DNA of 64,000 nt from Mucilaginibacter pineti (GCF_900101875.1 NZ_FNAI01000016.1:62001-126000); one strand, 5' to 3'; positions 1 through 9,188 are shown, counted from the stretch's first letter. The notes: generated by a model not told the origin, from the sequence alone. Numbers and translations are program-made.

Positions 1-29
1 CTCTTGTTGTTGTGCCCGTAAAGGGCTTA

Positions 30-470
30 TTATTTTTTGGTAAGATCAATTTTTGTTTCACTTACCGCAGCGCTTTCACTACCTACGTGATTATCACCTA
101 CAGGGATTGTATGCGCCACTTTATTTTCTTCCATTACCGGCGTGTATTGGGTTTCGCCAATTGAATAGCGTTCTCTATCATCGGCAGCATGCTCTTCAAT
201 AAGCGGGGTGCTGTTGTGCTCCACGCTATTTTCAATAAGCGGCGTTTGTGTGGTAAGGGGTTCGTTCTTTTTCTCGTCGTAATTATTGATCTGGTTATTG
301 ATCTCGCGCTTAACATCTTCAGATGCATCTTTAAAATCACGTATTCCCTTGCCTAAGCCACGTGCTAAACCCGGCAACTTATCACCCCCGAAAAGCATTA
401 ATGCTGCAAAAAGTATCAGTATCATCTCTCCTGACCCGATATTTAAAAATAAAAAAACTGTACTTAACAT
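30..470 (-). CDS. tatA: Twin-arginine translocase subunit TatA/TatE family
   Basis: A pore-forming component of the Tat system, which exports folded proteins across the inner membrane. The 146-residue product has one N-terminal membrane helix (about residues 3-27) and then the family hinge and amphipathic helix FGGDKLPGLARGLGKGIRDF (residues 27-46). The remaining roughly 90 residues are polar, acidic and low in complexity, as is usual for Tat tails. A Glu at position 15 in the membrane helix recalls TatB, but the short helix and the hinge fit TatA/E better. It is the last gene of a minus-strand run and starts 54 nt after the EnvC-like gene. No tatC is present in the window. Family assignment is secure; TatA versus TatB function is inferred. 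Confidence 0.9.
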   Translation of the reverse strand: MLSTVFLFLNIGSGEMILILFAALMLFGGDKLPGLARGLGKGIRDFKDASEDVKREINNQINNYDEKKNEPLTTQTPLIENSVEHNSTPLIEEHAADDRERYSIGETQYTPVMEENKVAHTIPVGDNHVGSESAAVSETKIDLTKK

Positions 471-488
471 CGCATTTTTTTAAGGTTA

Positions 489-496
489 CAAATATA
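489..496 (-). promoter_or_regulatory. Possible -7 element (TAnnTTTG) for tatA
   Basis: The minus strand reads TATATTTG here, an exact match to the Bacteroidota -7 consensus, 18 nt upstream of the tatA start codon. No TTG is seen at the usual -33 spacing, so this is a weak call. It would let tatA be transcribed independently of the upstream gene. Confidence 0.3.
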
Positions 497-524
497 AACA
501 ATTAATATCTCTTATAGTTTACAA

Positions 525-1814
525 CTAATTAGGCGCCAGCCATGTTTTGGGATTTACGGCGTCTGATACCTTGTAAACTTCAAAGTGTGCTTCGGTTTCC
601 CCGGTCGAAGGATCGGTTGCAACAACTCCCAAAATTTGCTTGGTTGTTACTTTTTGCCCCTTTGCTACACTTACCGACCGTAAATTAGCATAAGCTGTAA
701 AATACTCTCCATGCCTGATCATTACCAGGTAGGTACCGCTTACATCAACCACCCCAACAACGGTTCCATCAAAAACAGCCCTTACCGCGCTGCCCGGGTT
801 TGTGCGGATATCAATACCAGGGTTATTGATCTTGATACCCTCTGGTGATGTATACATACCAAAGCCCTGTGTTACTGCTCCATTAGCAACCGGCCATGGT
901 AAACGACCGCGGTTACCCAAAAAGTCGTTTGATAACTTAGCCGCCTCTGGCGTAGCGTTCAAATTGCTTGATTCGCTACGTACAACGGGTTTGGCTGCTA
1001 CCACTGGTGCCGGCCTATTCTCTGCCTTTGCCTTAGCAGCCGCTATCCTTGCTGCTTCCTTAGCCTCTGCATCAGCCTTGCGCTTAGCCTCTTCAATTTC
1101 CCTGCGAATAGTGGCAGCAATCTCTCTGTTGGTTTTGGCTATCTTAGCCAGAACCTCTCGTTGCTGTTGTTTTAACTGCCCCTGATGTTCAGAAAGGTCG
1201 CTCACTACCTTTACCTGGTTGTTTTTTTCTTTACCAAGCGTTGCCTTTTCTTTTTCCTGATCTTGCAACAGGGTACTTTTTTCCTGCTTTGTTTTATCAA
1301 GCTCGGTTATTTTTACATGCAGTTCTTTCTGCGTGCCTTGTATGTAGCCGGCCTGCCGCTCGCGGTAGGTACCAAACTGCTGTAAATACTTTAAACGTTT
1401 ATAAGCCTGGTTAAAGTCTTTTGATGCAAAAAGGAACATCAGTTTATTATAAGCACTTTGGTTACGATAAGCAAAAAGCACCATAGCGGCATATTCCTTT
1501 TTAAGCTGATCTAACTGGCTTTGTAAGCTATGTACGGTATTATTGCTCTCAGAGATCTGATTATCTAAATTTCTTACCTCGGAGTTGATTACGTTGATCT
1601 TTTCTTCACGCAGGTTTATCTGCGCCTTTAAAATACTCAACTGTTTTAACGTTGTTTTTTTGTTGTTAGCGGTTTCCTGGTAATCCTTATTCAGCTGCTC
1701 CAGCTCTTCAGATAATTTATCACGACGACGTTTTAATTCGGCGCTGCTTTGAGCATGAACATCTACAGCTATAAATACTGCTATAATTAGGAAAACTGCT
1801 TTTAATAATTTCAT
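525..1814 (-). CDS. EnvC-like murein hydrolase activator with degenerate LytM (M23) domain
   Basis: Likely a periplasmic activator of peptidoglycan amidases at division. I start it at the ATG at 1814 because MKLLKAVFLIIAVF...HAQ is a clear signal peptide; an upstream in-frame start at 1895 would run into the preceding gene. The 429-residue product is a signal peptide, a long Lys/Glu/Gln-rich coiled coil (about residues 25-245), an Ala/Lys linker and a C-terminal LytM-type domain. The metallopeptidase residues are degraded: the HxGxD motif reads NPGID, the YAHL histidine is Asn (YANL) and the HLH motif reads EAH. This matches EnvC, whose LytM domain is inactive and works by activating amidases. 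It lies 16 nt after the DUF4292 gene. Confidence 0.85.
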   Translation of the reverse strand: MKLLKAVFLIIAVFIAVDVHAQSSAELKRRRDKLSEELEQLNKDYQETANNKKTTLKQLSILKAQINLREEKINVINSEVRNLDNQISESNNTVHSLQSQLDQLKKEYAAMVLFAYRNQSAYNKLMFLFASKDFNQAYKRLKYLQQFGTYRERQAGYIQGTQKELHVKITELDKTKQEKSTLLQDQEKEKATLGKEKNNQVKVVSDLSEHQGQLKQQQREVLAKIAKTNREIAATIRREIEEAKRKADAEAKEAARIAAAKAKAENRPAPVVAAKPVVRSESSNLNATPEAAKLSNDFLGNRGRLPWPVANGAVTQGFGMYTSPEGIKINNPGIDIRTNPGSAVRAVFDGTVVGVVDVSGTYLVMIRHGEYFTAYANLRSVSVAKGQKVTTKQILGVVATDPSTGETEAHFEVYKVSDAVNPKTWLAPN

Positions 1815-1830
1815 CAAACAAAAATATGAA

Positions 1831-2622
1831 TTAATTGGCCTGCTCATACCGTTCAGGTATACTAAACGGATATTCCTGCTGTTGATCAAAGTCAACCTTG
1901 GTATAATGCAAATTAACCTGTATTTTTTTATCTTTCACTACCGATGCAATATCTATTTGCGACGGCATTATTCTGTTGGCAGCCTGTATAAATGTATTAT
2001 TGGCCACTTGTAATGATTGCCCCTGTGCCTGGTTGCTAAGGTTAGTCTGTGTAACCTTATAATCGGCACCTATTACCAGTTTGTATAACAGATCCTCTAA
2101 ATTACCGCTGATAGTGAGGTTATCATTAACCTGTGTAAACTCGGCATTTTCATCTAAAAGCTCTGGTATGGCATTACCTACCAGTAACGATTCAATTGTT
2201 TTATAGTTAACCTGTTTGCTTGCATAATTGTACACATAGCTAAAAGGTTTACGGGTATACACGCCTTGCAAACGGTTAACCACTAAAATACTATCGGGCG
2301 TTATTACCGCGCGGGCAACCTCCACACCTAAAATGGCGGTAATTGATACCCATATTTTTTTATCCTTCGCTATGCGGATATTAAGCGTTACATCATTACT
2401 GTTACCGTTGATGTTAAGGTTAGTTTTTGCTTTACCGGCAAAGGAGTTAAAGCTTACCTGCTTTGACCTTATGCTGGCCAGCTTACTGCTGTTCTTATTA
2501 TCAGCCGGCTTCGTTGTCGAATCGGACTTACGGGCCACTACCAGCGGCTTTCGTGTCTTACAGCTTACAACCGCAAGTACGCAGCATACTATCAGCAGCT
2601 TATTCAGTATATTTTTTTTCAT
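1831..2622 (-). CDS. DUF4292 family lipoprotein
   Basis: A 263-residue predicted lipoprotein. The N-terminus has a lysine-rich start, a hydrophobic stretch and a lipobox ending at Cys21 (AVVSC). The remainder is a beta-rich domain that I place in DUF4292, a Bacteroidota family thought to resemble the LolA/LolB lipoprotein-carrier fold; that resemblance is recalled, not demonstrated here. Motifs such as KIWVSITAILGVEVARAVIT near the middle fit this family. The start overlaps the end of the upstream TPR gene by 23 nt, which suggests translational coupling. Its position between a TPR protein and the EnvC-like activator suggests an envelope role, but no function is established. Confidence 0.8.
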   Translation of the reverse strand: MKKNILNKLLIVCCVLAVVSCKTRKPLVVARKSDSTTKPADNKNSSKLASIRSKQVSFNSFAGKAKTNLNINGNSNDVTLNIRIAKDKKIWVSITAILGVEVARAVITPDSILVVNRLQGVYTRKPFSYVYNYASKQVNYKTIESLLVGNAIPELLDENAEFTQVNDNLTISGNLEDLLYKLVIGADYKVTQTNLSNQAQGQSLQVANNTFIQAANRIMPSQIDIASVVKDKKIQVNLHYTKVDFDQQQEYPFSIPERYEQAN

Positions 2623-4351
2623 TTATCTTACGATCTAAAACCGGTGAATGACCGCCGGCGCTTTTAGCCTTTTTCCAATTTTGCACGGCCTCATCTATGT
2701 TACCCAGGTAAAACAAAATATCGCCATAATGTTCGTACTTGGCCGAACTATTATCTTTATCGTGTGCCAGCGCCTTCTCCATCCAAACCTTTGCATCGGC
2801 ATATTTTTTTTGTTTGAACAATACCCATGCATAAGTATCTTCAAACGATGCCGTGTTGGGCTGCAACTCATTTGACCGGGCCGACATTTTTGCCGCCTTA
2901 TCCAGCTGCTCATTTCTTAACGATAAATAGTAAGCATAATTGTTTAGGGTAAATGCATTATCCGGAATATAGCTCAATGCCTTATCATAGGCTTCGTCAG
3001 AACTTTTATTGTTCTTCAGGTCATGATAACAATCGCCCAGTAATGAAAAACTAAGCGAAAGTAAATCCTTATCCTGAAGTTCTAATGAAGTTGCATTTTT
3101 TACATAACCCAACGCCTTGCCAAAATCTTTTTTCTGTGCCCATGCCACGCCTACAAGATAATTCATCCACGCCTGGTTAGGGAATAGCGATAAAGCATTT
3201 TCGCCATCCTTAATAGCGCCATCAAGGTCGTTATCACTTAAATCGATACGCACCAGCTGATCATGCACAGTATATACCTGTTCATTAAGCTCGATAGATT
3301 TTTTATAGGCCATCTTGGCATCTTTAAATTTTTCGCTTTGCAGCAGCATATCGCCATATATAGCAAAAGCCTTTGAGTCGGCAGAATGGGCAATAGTCAG
3401 GATACGGCTTAGTTCAAGCGCGCTGGCCTTGGCATTAACATCTGGAAACTTGGGGAAATAACCGGCAATTATATTTATCTTTTGATCGATGGCTACATCC
3501 GGATTTTTAAAGGCCAGCATTATTTCATCAAAGCTGGCATCGGTATTCTTTTTATCCCGATAAATATCGGCAAGGGCCAAATGTATCATCCCATTATTGG
3601 TATCTACCTTTTCGGCCTGCAATAAAACCTTCAGCGCTTTATCATTAAAGCCATTTGAGTTATAAATTTCTGCCAGCAGCAGGTAATAACGTACCTGACC
3701 GGAATTTGCAGCTATTGCTTTTTCAAGATCTGCAGCGGCAAGATCAACTTTGCCTTGTTTAAGGTAGATTTTTTGCTTATTTACCAGAATGTCATCCGAC
3801 GGACCATCTATTTGTTCCAACTGATCGTAAACCTTCAGTGCCTCGTCGTACCGTTTTAAAAGAAAATAGGCATTAGCCTTATCAAAATAATATTCGGGCT
3901 TATCGGGATTTATACGAATAAGCTGGCTGAACACATTTTCCAGCTTATCTAAATTATTGCTTTTCTCATAGCTATCCGCAAGTGCCGACCAATACCATTC
4001 GTTATTGGGTTTTATGGCTACAGCACGCTCCAGCAATGGCTGCGCATCGGTATATTTATTCTGTATTTTTTTAAGGTTAGCCAGTTCGTAAAGCGAAGCA
4101 TCATTCGAAGGATCTGTTTGCAGCACACGTTCAAACATTTCGCCGGCCAGTTTAAGATTTTCAATGGTTTTTTCACGCAGGGCCGAAAAAAACAGCTGTT
4201 TCACCATAACACTGTCGCCAGCGCTCATAGACTTAACCTGCTTTTGAGCATACGCATTTGGAGCAAGGAATAAGGACAAAAGACAAAAGACAGCTACGAT
4301 CCTGTAGCCGTTGCTTTGTATGATAGTATGATGTAACCGCTTATCCTTCAT
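2600..4351 (-). CDS. Exported tetratricopeptide-repeat protein
   Basis: A 583-residue protein with a long N-terminal signal region (hydrophobic VAVFCLLSLFLAPNAYAQ, cleavage likely after AYAQ near residue 36). From about residue 50 to the C-terminus it consists of tandem 34-residue TPR units with the usual helix pattern, for example AKMAYKKSIELNEQVYTVHD and NKSSDEAYDKALSYIPDNAF. TPR arrays are protein-protein scaffolds, so a periplasmic assembly role is likely; the partner is unknown. It sits between dut (47 nt upstream) and the DUF4292 lipoprotein (overlapping by 23 nt). Bacteroidota TPR proteins of this kind are often annotated only as TPR proteins. Confidence 0.85.
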   Translation of the reverse strand: MKDKRLHHTIIQSNGYRIVAVFCLLSLFLAPNAYAQKQVKSMSAGDSVMVKQLFFSALREKTIENLKLAGEMFERVLQTDPSNDASLYELANLKKIQNKYTDAQPLLERAVAIKPNNEWYWSALADSYEKSNNLDKLENVFSQLIRINPDKPEYYFDKANAYFLLKRYDEALKVYDQLEQIDGPSDDILVNKQKIYLKQGKVDLAAADLEKAIAANSGQVRYYLLLAEIYNSNGFNDKALKVLLQAEKVDTNNGMIHLALADIYRDKKNTDASFDEIMLAFKNPDVAIDQKINIIAGYFPKFPDVNAKASALELSRILTIAHSADSKAFAIYGDMLLQSEKFKDAKMAYKKSIELNEQVYTVHDQLVRIDLSDNDLDGAIKDGENALSLFPNQAWMNYLVGVAWAQKKDFGKALGYVKNATSLELQDKDLLSLSFSLLGDCYHDLKNNKSSDEAYDKALSYIPDNAFTLNNYAYYLSLRNEQLDKAAKMSARSNELQPNTASFEDTYAWVLFKQKKYADAKVWMEKALAHDKDNSSAKYEHYGDILFYLGNIDEAVQNWKKAKSAGGHSPVLDRKINEKKYTE

Positions 4352-4398
4352 CCTTTTTTCCTTTATCTTTTATCCCAAAATCCTTGTTCAAAAAGGGC

Positions 4399-4833
4399 TT
4401 ACTTCACTGCCGTATGCCCAAAACCGCCTTCTCCGCGTGTGGTATCGTTCAGGGTTTCTACCTCATCCCAATTTACGGTTTCATGTTTGGCAACTACCAT
4501 CTGGGCTATCCTGTCGCCGTTATTTATTTCAAAAACTTCTGTACCTAAATTAACAAGCAGCACTTTTATTTCGCCGCGATAATCGGCATCAATAGTACCT
4601 GGCGAATTAACAATGCCGATACCGTGCTTAAACGCCAGGCCGCTGCGCGGCCTTATCTGTGCTTCAAAGCCTACAGGCAATTCAATATGTAAACCGGTGG
4701 GGATAAGTTTACGCTCCATGGGTTTAAGCAATATAGTTTCGGCAGTATCGGCACGCAGATCCATACCCGCTGCGTGGGCGGTTTCGTAAGCCGGTAAGCT
4801 ATTCTTCGATCTGTTGATTATCCTGATGGTCAT
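4399..4833 (-). CDS. dut: dUTP diphosphatase
   Basis: Hydrolyses dUTP to dUMP and pyrophosphate, keeping uracil out of DNA and supplying dTMP synthesis. The 144-residue length is typical of the homotrimeric enzyme. The five dUTPase motifs are visible: AGMDLRAD, RPRSGLA, GTIDADYRGEIKV with the catalytic Asp, GDRIAQMV, and the C-terminal RGEGGFGHT that closes over the substrate. The ATG overlaps the stop codon of the upstream flippase gene by one base (TAATG), an arrangement consistent with coupled translation. Having dut behind a polysaccharide flippase is not a functional pairing I can explain. Confidence 0.97.
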   Translation of the reverse strand: MTIRIINRSKNSLPAYETAHAAGMDLRADTAETILLKPMERKLIPTGLHIELPVGFEAQIRPRSGLAFKHGIGIVNSPGTIDADYRGEIKVLLVNLGTEVFEINNGDRIAQMVVAKHETVNWDEVETLNDTTRGEGGFGHTAVK

Positions 4834-6335
4834 TATCTTTTTAAGATGGCTATTAGTTGTTTACGTTCAAAATAAAAAGCTCCTGCCGCAAATAACAGCA
4901 AAAGGCCGTTACCAATAAAAATGTTACGCTTAAATATCGTAAATGATACAAAAACCATCACTATGGATGTAACTATATATGCCAGATTTTTTTTAAGGTT
5001 GTATGGAATAGGATAATTTTTCTGTCCCCAAATATAAGAAAGCATCATCATACTGGCGTAGGCGGTTAATGAGATCCAGGCAGAAGCTATATACCCATAA
5101 TACGGGATAAAGATCAAATTAAGTATTATGGTTACCAGTGCACCAACTCCCGAAATATACAAGCCGTATTTTGTTTGATCGGTTAATTTATACCATACCG
5201 ATAAATTCATATATATGCCAAGGCTTACATAACCAAACAGCAGCACAGGTATAACATCAATACCCGACCAATATATCGCAGTCTGGGTAGCATCCTTACC
5301 TTTTATAAAGTATTTAAGCAATTCAATATTGGCAACCAGCGCTACAAATATCATACAAACTGCTATCACAAAATAATTCATGATGCTGGCGTAAGTTTGG
5401 GTAGCATTTTTATTTTTTGCGTGGCTAAAGAAAAAGGGCTCGGCCCCAAGTCTGAAAGCGTTTACAAATATGCTTAGGAAAATAGATATTTTGGCACAAG
5501 CCGTATAAATGCCTACTTGCGTAGCGCTAACATTAACCGGCAAAAGTTTACCTAATAATATTTTATCGAGGTTTTCATTTATCAGATATGAAAAATTGGC
5601 TATCAAAACCGGCCAGCTATAAACCAACATTTCAATAAATAATGCTTTACTAAACCTTGGCCGCAGTTTCATAAACTCGGGCAAAAGCATTAACAAGGTT
5701 GCCACACTTGCTATAAGATTTGACATGAATACGTAACCCAGCCAACCGTGTTTATACCAGCCGTTTAGCCAAATTGTACCTGGCAGGTTATGCTTTATGA
5801 TAAATGGCAGGCCGTAAATAAAAATCAGATTTAAGCCAACGAAAATTACAATGTTCAAAAACTTTATTAATCCGTACCGGCCGGGGCGACCGTCTGCGCG
5901 TATCTTGGCAAAGGGGATAACGCATAGGGCATCGATAACTAAAATGCCAATAAAATATTTTGTATACAAAACATATTCGACAAAAGGAGTGGTGGAATCA
6001 ATTTCTATCCATCCGGTTATAATGTTCGAAAACGGAAAGGTGACCAGTAAAAAAAGTAAAGCCACGGCAAGTATTGCACCGAAAGCATTATTATAAACCT
6101 TTTGTTTATCATCAGGCCTTTTATTAAGATAACGAAAAAAGGTGGTTTCCATTCCAAAAGCCAGCAACGCGTTAAGCATAGACGCATAGCTGTATAAATT
6201 ACCAAATATACCGTATACTCTGGCAGAATAAGCCCTTGTATAAACCGGTGTAAGAAAGAAACTTAATACCCGGCCTGCTATAGTACTTAAACCATATACA
6301 GCAGTTTGCCCGGCAAATTTTTTAGCTGTTGACAA
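4833..6335 (-). CDS. Wzx-type oligosaccharide flippase (MATE/MOP superfamily)
   Basis: A 500-residue inner-membrane protein with about 12-14 predicted helices. Such proteins translocate lipid-linked oligosaccharides from the cytoplasmic to the periplasmic face. The N-terminal KKFAGQTAVYGLSTIAGRVL followed by FFLTPVYTR is the standard opening of the polysaccharide biosynthesis protein family. No glycosyltransferases are adjacent; it is followed without a gap by dut. It is a second, unrelated copy relative to the flippase at 49433. The substrate is unknown. Start chosen at the first Met, which directly precedes the conserved opening. Confidence 0.88.
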   Translation of the reverse strand: MSTAKKFAGQTAVYGLSTIAGRVLSFFLTPVYTRAYSARVYGIFGNLYSYASMLNALLAFGMETTFFRYLNKRPDDKQKVYNNAFGAILAVALLFLLVTFPFSNIITGWIEIDSTTPFVEYVLYTKYFIGILVIDALCVIPFAKIRADGRPGRYGLIKFLNIVIFVGLNLIFIYGLPFIIKHNLPGTIWLNGWYKHGWLGYVFMSNLIASVATLLMLLPEFMKLRPRFSKALFIEMLVYSWPVLIANFSYLINENLDKILLGKLLPVNVSATQVGIYTACAKISIFLSIFVNAFRLGAEPFFFSHAKNKNATQTYASIMNYFVIAVCMIFVALVANIELLKYFIKGKDATQTAIYWSGIDVIPVLLFGYVSLGIYMNLSVWYKLTDQTKYGLYISGVGALVTIILNLIFIPYYGYIASAWISLTAYASMMMLSYIWGQKNYPIPYNLKKNLAYIVTSIVMVFVSFTIFKRNIFIGNGLLLLFAAGAFYFERKQLIAILKR

Positions 6336-6376
6336 TGTAGATGTTCGGTGTAATTAATAATTGCTAACCGTACCCG

Positions 6377-6655
6377 TTACGGACGCCTTTTTACAACCTC
6401 AAAATTACGATAGTTTTTTAATTCGCCCTCATGGGTTTCAACAGAAGTTACTTCGCCATACTCGGGGCCTTCATTGCACCAATCCATAAACATATCCATC
6501 GCAAAATCATCGCCTTCGGCCTCAATATATACATCGCCGTTGGACTCATTTACAATAAAGCCGCGTACACCCAACTGATCGGCAGTTGCCTTGGTTGATT
6601 TGCGGAAGAAAACGCCTTGTACCTTACCTTTAACAGTTATATTGAGATGTTTCAT
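6377..6655 (-). CDS. Acylphosphatase
   Basis: A small cytosolic enzyme that hydrolyses acyl phosphates such as acetyl phosphate or carbamoyl phosphate. The 92-residue size is typical. The phosphate-binding loop GKVQGVFFR with catalytic Arg18 and the catalytic Asn36 in VNESNGDV are both present, as is the family's GEVTSVE segment. It lies between the flippase (41 nt downstream) and the amidohydrolase (116 nt upstream). A 26-bp inverted repeat fills the upstream gap. Confidence 0.95.
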   Translation of the reverse strand: MKHLNITVKGKVQGVFFRKSTKATADQLGVRGFIVNESNGDVYIEAEGDDFAMDMFMDWCNEGPEYGEVTSVETHEGELKNYRNFEVVKRRP

Positions 6656-6659
6656 TTTG

Positions 6660-6764
6660 ATTTGAAGATTTGGTAATTTGAAAATTTGAAAATTATCACA
6701 AGACTTATGCCTGTATTATTTCAAGTGCAAATTACTTCATTTTCAAATTACCAAATCTTCAAAT
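6660..6764. repeat. AT-rich inverted repeat, 26-bp perfect arms
   Basis: Arms at 6660-6685 and 6739-6764 are exact reverse complements, separated by 53 nt. They are built from repeated short words of the GATTTG / AATTTG type. The right arm reaches almost to the stop codon of the amidohydrolase and the left arm begins just upstream of acylphosphatase, so the RNA could form a long AT-rich stem between the two genes. Confidence 0.9.
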
Positions 6765-6771
6765 TTTCAAA

Positions 6772-7944
6772 TTAAATTAAGCGACGTACTTTACTCTCAG
6801 GGGTTATCTTAAAACCATCCAGGCCGGTAATAAGGTTCAAGCCAGGTGTTTTGCCTGCTTCAAGCGATCCTTTTTCGTCATCGATACCTAAAAACTCTGC
6901 ACCGTTTAAAGTACCCCATTGAATTAACCTGGCAGTACTTATAGCCGGAAATTTTTGCTGAATGGTACGCATTTCGCTCAACAGGCAAAGTTTATCGTTT
7001 GATGCCAGACTATCCGTACCCAGGGTAATATTAAAACCCTGGTCAACAAACAGTTCAATTTTAGGCAGCTTGCCTTCTATATATAAGTTTGCCTTGGGGC
7101 AAAAGCACCAGTTTATTTTACGGTCGAAACGTTTTATGAAATAAATATCCTTTAAGTTGGTACAGGTATTATGCACCAGTAAAACCTTCTGTTTGTTGGT
7201 TAACAACGGAATGATTGATTGCATGGAGTTACGCGCCTGTGGCTTAAAGTACTCTATATCGATACCAAAATGCTTGTACAGATCAAGAAACCCACCCAGT
7301 TTGTAGCGGTAAAACTTATTCTCGTCCTCACATTCCTGGTTGTGGATACTAATGAGGTTATGTCCTATTTCGCTATGTTTCCTGATGAGTTTAAACAGCT
7401 CCTTTGATACCGAATATGGCGCGTGCGGGGTTATAGAAACCGGCAATGGCTTAAACTCATTAAGCACGTTAATAGCTTTATTGAACACGTCCTCGGCATT
7501 TTGCGGTAAAAAGCCAAACGTTTCTACAAAAGTATGGTAATATAGTTTGCTTTTGGTTTTTACCGGAATGCTGTGATTGGTATTGGAGATATCGCCAACG
7601 GCAACTATACCGTTATCATACATATCATTATCTGCCTTTTCAATAGCATCGTTCACCAACTGCTGATCGGCACCCCTAACGGTTTGGATATCTTTAATAA
7701 AGGAAACTAATCCGCCACCTGTTTTAATTTTATCTTTAAGATGCGATAGTTCTGTATGGCAATGGGCATTTATAAATCCGGGGGTAATAATACCACTTAA
7801 CTGTTCAATTGGGCCGCCATCTGGCGGTGGATTATTGGAATCGGTAACGGAGATGATTTTTCCGGCATCATCAACAGTAACAATTCCATTCTTAACAGGA
7901 TCGGCATAAACGGGAAAAACGTAATCGGCTCTAAAACTTTTCAT
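6772..7944 (-). CDS. Metal-dependent amidohydrolase (ATZ/TRZ-type, possible aminodeoxyfutalosine deaminase)
   Basis: A 390-residue cytosolic hydrolase of the amidohydrolase superfamily that probably deaminates or dechlorinates a small ring compound. Metal-site residues are visible: His61 and His63 in NAHCHTE, His201 followed by Glu204 in HNQE, and Asp311 in GTDSLAS; His174 lies in TPHAPYS. This motif order matches the SAH/chlorohydrolase group, which includes the aminodeoxyfutalosine deaminase of the futalosine menaquinone pathway. No other menaquinone gene is nearby, so that specific activity is only a suggestion. It is the first gene of the long minus-strand run. Confidence 0.8.
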   Translation of the reverse strand: MKSFRADYVFPVYADPVKNGIVTVDDAGKIISVTDSNNPPPDGGPIEQLSGIITPGFINAHCHTELSHLKDKIKTGGGLVSFIKDIQTVRGADQQLVNDAIEKADNDMYDNGIVAVGDISNTNHSIPVKTKSKLYYHTFVETFGFLPQNAEDVFNKAINVLNEFKPLPVSITPHAPYSVSKELFKLIRKHSEIGHNLISIHNQECEDENKFYRYKLGGFLDLYKHFGIDIEYFKPQARNSMQSIIPLLTNKQKVLLVHNTCTNLKDIYFIKRFDRKINWCFCPKANLYIEGKLPKIELFVDQGFNITLGTDSLASNDKLCLLSEMRTIQQKFPAISTARLIQWGTLNGAEFLGIDDEKGSLEAGKTPGLNLITGLDGFKITPESKVRRLI

Positions 7945-8085
7945 TAATGTTTAACTTAGTATCAATCTCAATACGTTTTCTCCAAAGTAAAACTTTTTAC
8001 AATTAAAAGCAATTAACTTTTAGTTATTGTTTTTAGCCGATCAAAAGAATGACTTTAAATAAAGACAGATTTTTTTAAATTTAAG

Positions 8086-8093
8086 TACTTTTG
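8086..8093 (+). promoter_or_regulatory. TAnnTTTG motif directly before rlmN start
   Basis: TACTTTTG matches the Bacteroidota -7 consensus exactly but ends only 4 nt before the GTG start of rlmN. If it is used, transcription would begin at or within the start codon and the mRNA would be leaderless. No clear -33 TTG is seen. Confidence 0.3.
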
Positions 8094-8097
8094 CAAT

Positions 8098-9165
8098 GTG
8101 AAAACAGCAAAAGATAAAATAGACATCCGCAGCCTTACCCTGGAAGCCTTGCAGGAACATTTTATCCGTATGGAGGAAAAAAGCTTCAGGGCTAAGCAGG
8201 TGTATGAATGGCTTTGGAAAAAATCATGCTTTTCTTTCAACGAAATGAGCAATATTTCAAAAGAACTGCGTAATAAGCTGGATGAAAATTTTGTTATAAA
8301 TAACGTTAAAATAAATTCATCGCAGATTAGTGCTGATAAAACTATAAAAAATTCTTTTATTTTACACGATACGCATTTAATTGAGGGCGTTTTAATTCCT
8401 ACTCCGGGCCGAATGACCGCCTGTGTATCATCCCAGGTGGGTTGTAGCCTTACATGTAAATTTTGTGCTACAGGATATATGGAGCGCAAAAGGAACCTGA
8501 ATCCCGATGAAATTTACGACCAGGTGGTACTTATAGACCAGCAAGCACGCGAACATTACGGCGTTCCGCTTTCAAATATTGTGTACATGGGCATGGGCGA
8601 ACCTTTGCTTAATTATGCCAATATGATAAAATCGGTAGAGCGTATAACTGCTGAGGACGGACTCAATATGTCGCCAAAGCGCATTACTGTATCAACTGCG
8701 GGCATTGCAAAAATGATAAAAAAGCTTGGGGACGATGAAGTAAAATTCAACCTGGCCCTGAGTTTACATGCCGCTAACGACGAGAAACGTAACACCATAA
8801 TGCCTATTAACGAGCAAAACTCATTAAAAGCATTGGCAGAAGCGCTGAAATATTACTACGCTAAAACTAAAAATCCGGTTACTTACGAGTATATAATTTT
8901 CGACGGAGTTAATGACAATATTCAGGATGCGATTGAACTGGTTAAGTTTTGCAAACACCTGCCCTGCAAAGTAAATATCATTGAATACAATCCTATAGCT
9001 TTTGCCAGCTACATTAATGCCGGCGAAGATAAGGTGGAGGCTTTTGCCAATCACCTTATTAAACATGGCATTAACACCCATTTACGCCGTAGCCGGGGTA
9101 AAGATATTGATGCCGCCTGCGGACAGCTTGCTATCAAAGAAAAAGCAAAAACCGTCGAAGTTTAA
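8098..9165 (+). CDS. rlmN: 23S rRNA (adenine-2503-C2)-methyltransferase / dual-specificity RlmN
   Basis: A radical-SAM enzyme that methylates C2 of A2503 in 23S rRNA and, in many bacteria, A37 of some tRNAs. The 355-residue protein has the radical-SAM cluster motif with Cys116, Cys120 and Cys123 (GCSLTCKFCATG) and the C-terminal methyl-carrying Cys341 in DAACGQLA. The start is a GTG; the first ATG (codon 25, 8170) would remove part of the conserved N-terminal helical domain, so GTG is preferred. comF follows after 23 nt on the same strand. Confidence 0.95.
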   Translation: MKTAKDKIDIRSLTLEALQEHFIRMEEKSFRAKQVYEWLWKKSCFSFNEMSNISKELRNKLDENFVINNVKINSSQISADKTIKNSFILHDTHLIEGVLIPTPGRMTACVSSQVGCSLTCKFCATGYMERKRNLNPDEIYDQVVLIDQQAREHYGVPLSNIVYMGMGEPLLNYANMIKSVERITAEDGLNMSPKRITVSTAGIAKMIKKLGDDEVKFNLALSLHAANDEKRNTIMPINEQNSLKALAEALKYYYAKTKNPVTYEYIIFDGVNDNIQDAIELVKFCKHLPCKVNIIEYNPIAFASYINAGEDKVEAFANHLIKHGINTHLRRSRGKDIDAACGQLAIKEKAKTVEV

Positions 9166-9188
9166 AAAATCTGCACTAAATTCATGGC

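Noticed and set aside
8055..8489. 144-residue minus-strand ORF over the rlmN start
   Set aside because: Antisense to the conserved N-terminal part of rlmN; no recognised domain.
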